From contig NZ_LABY01000181.1 of assembly GCF_001043975.1 (NCBI RefSeq), forward strand, positions 1-32,937: 32,937 nucleotides of DNA, read 5' to 3'. Shown piece by piece: positions 31,016 to 32,937 of this stretch. The DNA comes from Methylobacterium variabile. GTDB taxonomy: Bacteria; Pseudomonadota; Alphaproteobacteria; Rhizobiales; Beijerinckiaceae. How positions within the stretch are numbered: the stretch's first letter is position 1; each line of letters begins with the position of its first letter. Below the pieces are notes generated by a model. That model did not search any database. It had not been told where the DNA came from and saw only the letters and a program-made list of their open reading frames with translations. The translations under genes were made by a program, and so were the position numbers.

Positions 31016-31855
31016 CTACTGGCTCGGCGTCGTGCCGGCGGGGAAGAACAGCTGCTCGCCGCCGACCTTGAACGAGGCGATCGCCGCCCGGCCGCGCCCG
31101 GAGGTCAGCCACTCGTGCCAGACCTTGGCGTCGGCCGCGCGGATCTGCGGGTTCTTGGCGGGATTCACCAGGATCGAGCCGTAGGGGTTGAACAGGGCGG
31201 GATCGCCCTGGACCAGGATCTCGAGGGTCTGGCGGTTCCTGAAGCTCACCCAGGTCGCCCGGTCGGTCAGCGTGTAGGCGTCCATCGCCGCGGCGGCGTT
31301 GAGCGTCGGGCCCATGCCCTGGCCGAGCTCGCGGTAGGAGCTGCCCAGGCCCCGCGCCTCCACCCCGGCCTTCTTCCACAGGCGCAGCTCGGTGCGGTGG
31401 GTGCCGCTGTCGTCGCCGCGGCTGGCGAAGGGCGCCTTGGCGCGGGCGATCCGGGCGAGGGCCTCCGTGGCGTCGCGCCCGCCCTTGATGCCGGCCGGGT
31501 CCGCGGTGGGGCCGACGATGACGAAATCGTTCACCATCACGTCACGACGATCGAGGCCGTGGCCCTCGGCCACGAACTTGTCCTCGCCGGCCCGGTCGTG
31601 GACGAGGAGCGCGTCGGCATCGCCCTTGGCGCCGATGGCGAGCGCCTGACCGGTGCCGACGGCGACGACCCGGACAGTGATGCCGGTCTCGCGCTGGAAG
31701 ATCGGCAGGATGTGGCCGAACAGGCCCGACTGCTCGGTGGAGGTCGTGGAGGCGAGGGTGATGGACCGCTCCTGCGCCGCCGCCGGCCCGGCGAAGGCCG
31801 GCGCGAGGGCGAGGAGCGCGAGGACGGCGAGGCGGCGCGGGATCGAGAGGCTCAC
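31016..31855 (-). CDS. tupA: Tungstate ABC transporter substrate-binding protein TupA
   Basis: The 279-residue periplasmic protein has a Sec signal peptide (RRLAVLALLALAPAFAGPAAAQ). The mature part starts with the TupA oxyanion motif LASTTSTEQSGLF. VRVVAVGTGQALAIGAKGDAD, FASRGDDSGTHRTELRLW and AYTLTDRATWVSF follow, all typical of the tungstate branch and not of ModA. It delivers tungstate to TupB. It is unusual in being on the opposite strand, convergent with tupB with 50 bases between the stops. A weak hairpin GCCTT-CGA-AAGGC (30975-30987) lies in that gap. Methylobacterium has a tungsten formate dehydrogenase, a plausible consumer. Confidence 0.9.
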   Translation of the reverse strand: MSLSIPRRLAVLALLALAPAFAGPAAAQERSITLASTTSTEQSGLFGHILPIFQRETGITVRVVAVGTGQALAIGAKGDADALLVHDRAGEDKFVAEGHGLDRRDVMVNDFVIVGPTADPAGIKGGRDATEALARIARAKAPFASRGDDSGTHRTELRLWKKAGVEARGLGSSYRELGQGMGPTLNAAAAMDAYTLTDRATWVSFRNRQTLEILVQGDPALFNPYGSILVNPAKNPQIRAADAKVWHEWLTSGRGRAAIASFKVGGEQLFFPAGTTPSQ

Positions 31856-31933
31856 GACGGGGCTCCGATGGGGGCGTGAGGCCAGCGATACAGCGCCCTC
31901 CGTCGTCGGCGCCAGGGGAATCGGTCTTGCGAA

Positions 31934-32185
31934 TCAGTCCCGCGCGGCGGCCTTGGGTCCCGCGGCCGCGATGCTGTTCGCGAGGGTGGTGAGGAGGGTC
32001 GCGGCCAGCCGCGCGACCTCGGGCTCGTGCCCGTACTCCGCCAGCTGCCGCTTCGTGTCGATCACCGTCTCGACCGCCCCGATCAGCTCGTCCGCATCGA
32101 TCATCCTGCGCTCGACGAGGACCAGCATCAGGCTCTCGACCAGCATCAGGGCCGCCTGGCCGGCGGCGGCGTGGAAGCGGTCCAT
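31934..32185 (-). CDS. Small hypothetical protein downstream of the Crp/Fnr gene
   Basis: The 83-residue protein starts MDRFHAAAGQAALMLVESLM. It is mainly helical, with a hydrophobic stretch of about 15 residues (GQAALMLVESLMLVLV), and has no cysteines or known motif. The ATG at 32185 follows the Crp-family stop (32193) by seven bases, and GAGGG lies just before it. ATGs at 32200 and 32206 would overlap the regulator gene. Translation is probably coupled to that gene. Family and role are not known to me. Confidence 0.65.
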   Translation of the reverse strand: MDRFHAAAGQAALMLVESLMLVLVERRMIDADELIGAVETVIDTKRQLAEYGHEPEVARLAATLLTTLANSIAAAGPKAAARD

Positions 32186-32192
32186 CTCGCCC

Positions 32193-32937
32193 TCACCCAT
32201 CGGCATCGCCGAAGCCCTGACCCTCGCCGACGGTCCCCGCCTCCCGCGACCCGACGAACTCCGTGCGGCCGCGCTCCGACGTGTCGAGGAGGGGCGTGGC
32301 GATCCGCACCAGGGCGTCGAAGTCGCCGATCGTCACTCGCCGGCCCCGCATGGTGACGATGCCGTCCTCGCGGAAGGCCCGCAGCACCCGGTTGACGTGG
32401 ACGTTCGAGATGCCGAGGTGGTCGCCGATCTGCTCCTGGGTCATCGGCAGGTCGTAGGCGAGGGCGTCCTGGGGCAGCATGCCGGACAGGATCAGGCGAC
32501 CGCGGAAGTCGATCAGCAGCATCGCCAGGCGCTCGTCGGCGCTGCCGCGGCCGAGCCCGACGACCCAGTTGTGCAGCCGGCGCTCCTCCTCGATCACCTG
32601 CCACATGCAGCGGGTCGCGAGGTCCGGGTCCCGCTCGTAGGCCTCGCGCAGGACGCGGTGGTCGACCTGCTCGACCAGGACCTCGGACAGGGCCTGCACC
32701 GCGTCCGGGCTGTGGGTGACGAACAGGCTTTTTACTGCGAACAGGTCGCCGGGCAGGAAGATCAGAATGAACTGGCTGCGCCCGTCCTCCAGGGTGCGCA
32801 GGCGGCCGACCCAGCCCTTGCGCAGCCGGAAGACCGTGGTGTTGGCGCTGTCGGCCTCCACCAGCACGCGGCCGGCCGGGTAGAGGCGGCCGGTGCCGCC
32901 CATCACCCGGTCGAGCGCCGCCTCGCCCCGGCGCAGC
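32193..32937 (-). CDS. Crp/Fnr-family transcription regulator (5' end beyond the window)
   Basis: The frame is open to the right edge, so the first codons are missing; 247 residues are visible. The N-terminal cNMP-binding-like beta roll includes RRGEAALDRVMGGTGRLYPA and FILIFLPGDLFAV, and a dimer helix covers about residues 105-135. The C-terminal HTH_Crp domain reads TQEQIGDHLGISNVHVNRVLRAF, with recognition helix and wing (GIVTMRGRRVTIGDFDAL). No cysteine cluster of the FNR type is present, so oxygen sensing by an Fe-S cluster is unlikely. The ligand is unknown. It is followed by a small coupled gene and then by tupA on the same strand. Confidence 0.9.
   Translation of the reverse strand, partial: LRRGEAALDRVMGGTGRLYPAGRVLVEADSANTTVFRLRKGWVGRLRTLEDGRSQFILIFLPGDLFAVKSLFVTHSPDAVQALSEVLVEQVDHRVLREAYERDPDLATRCMWQVIEEERRLHNWVVGLGRGSADERLAMLLIDFRGRLILSGMLPQDALAYDLPMTQEQIGDHLGISNVHVNRVLRAFREDGIVTMRGRRVTIGDFDALVRIATPLLDTSERGRTEFVGSREAGTVGEGQGFGDADG

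Noticed and set aside
1..32937. Prophage, transposon or integron content.
   Set aside because: No transposase, integrase, phage structural gene or tRNA attachment site was seen on either strand.

Overview
The window is chromosomal DNA of very high GC content from an alphaproteobacterium. An alphaproteobacterial-type Tad/Cpa pilus cluster, the block rplY-pth-ychF and a two-component tungstate uptake set all fit the order Rhizobiales. Methylobacteriaceae (Methylobacterium or a close relative) is my best guess, but that is inference from gene content and style and no rRNA is present to prove it. Third-position GC is so high that very long open frames run antisense to almost every gene; those were discarded.

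Layout, left to right. (1) 1-3777, minus strand: an operon of a DUF559-type nuclease, a winged-helix protein and a large AAA-like ATPase that runs off the left edge. I do not recognise it as a named system; it is the best candidate here for an undescribed defence or DNA-processing system. (2) 4018-9057: a secreted Yellow/major-royal-jelly-like protein, cystathionine gamma-synthase (metB), and a divergent pair of flavin enzymes (nitroreductase and an NtaA/SnaA/DszA-type monooxygenase). (3) 9074-20674: a near-complete Tad/Flp pilus locus. On the minus strand, in transcription order, lie flp, cpaA, cpaB, cpaC, cpaD, cpaE, cpaF, tadB and tadC. On the plus strand lie an orphan secretin N-domain protein and two TadE/F-like pseudopilins. 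The 58-residue Flp pilin is easily missed because it is so short. (4) 20898-25212, plus strand: rplY, pth, ychF, endonuclease V and a double-MaoC dehydratase, that is translation quality control, DNA repair and acyl metabolism. (5) 25449-29794, minus strand: mtnA (methionine salvage), serA and serC (serine synthesis). (6) 29879-32937: a small protein, tungstate permease tupB and binding protein tupA facing each other, a second small protein, and a Crp/Fnr-family regulator cut by the right edge.

Intergenic regions carry many inverted repeats. The most striking is a 196-bp cloverleaf-like element between serA and serC (28356-28551), built of three hairpins inside one long terminal inverted repeat. 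Others are a perfect 21-bp stem downstream of the pilin gene, a second long imperfect inverted repeat between the converging maoC and mtnA genes, two hairpins with identical arms upstream of rplY, and several operator-like palindromes just upstream of start codons. I saw no tRNA, rRNA, CRISPR array, transposase or integrase.
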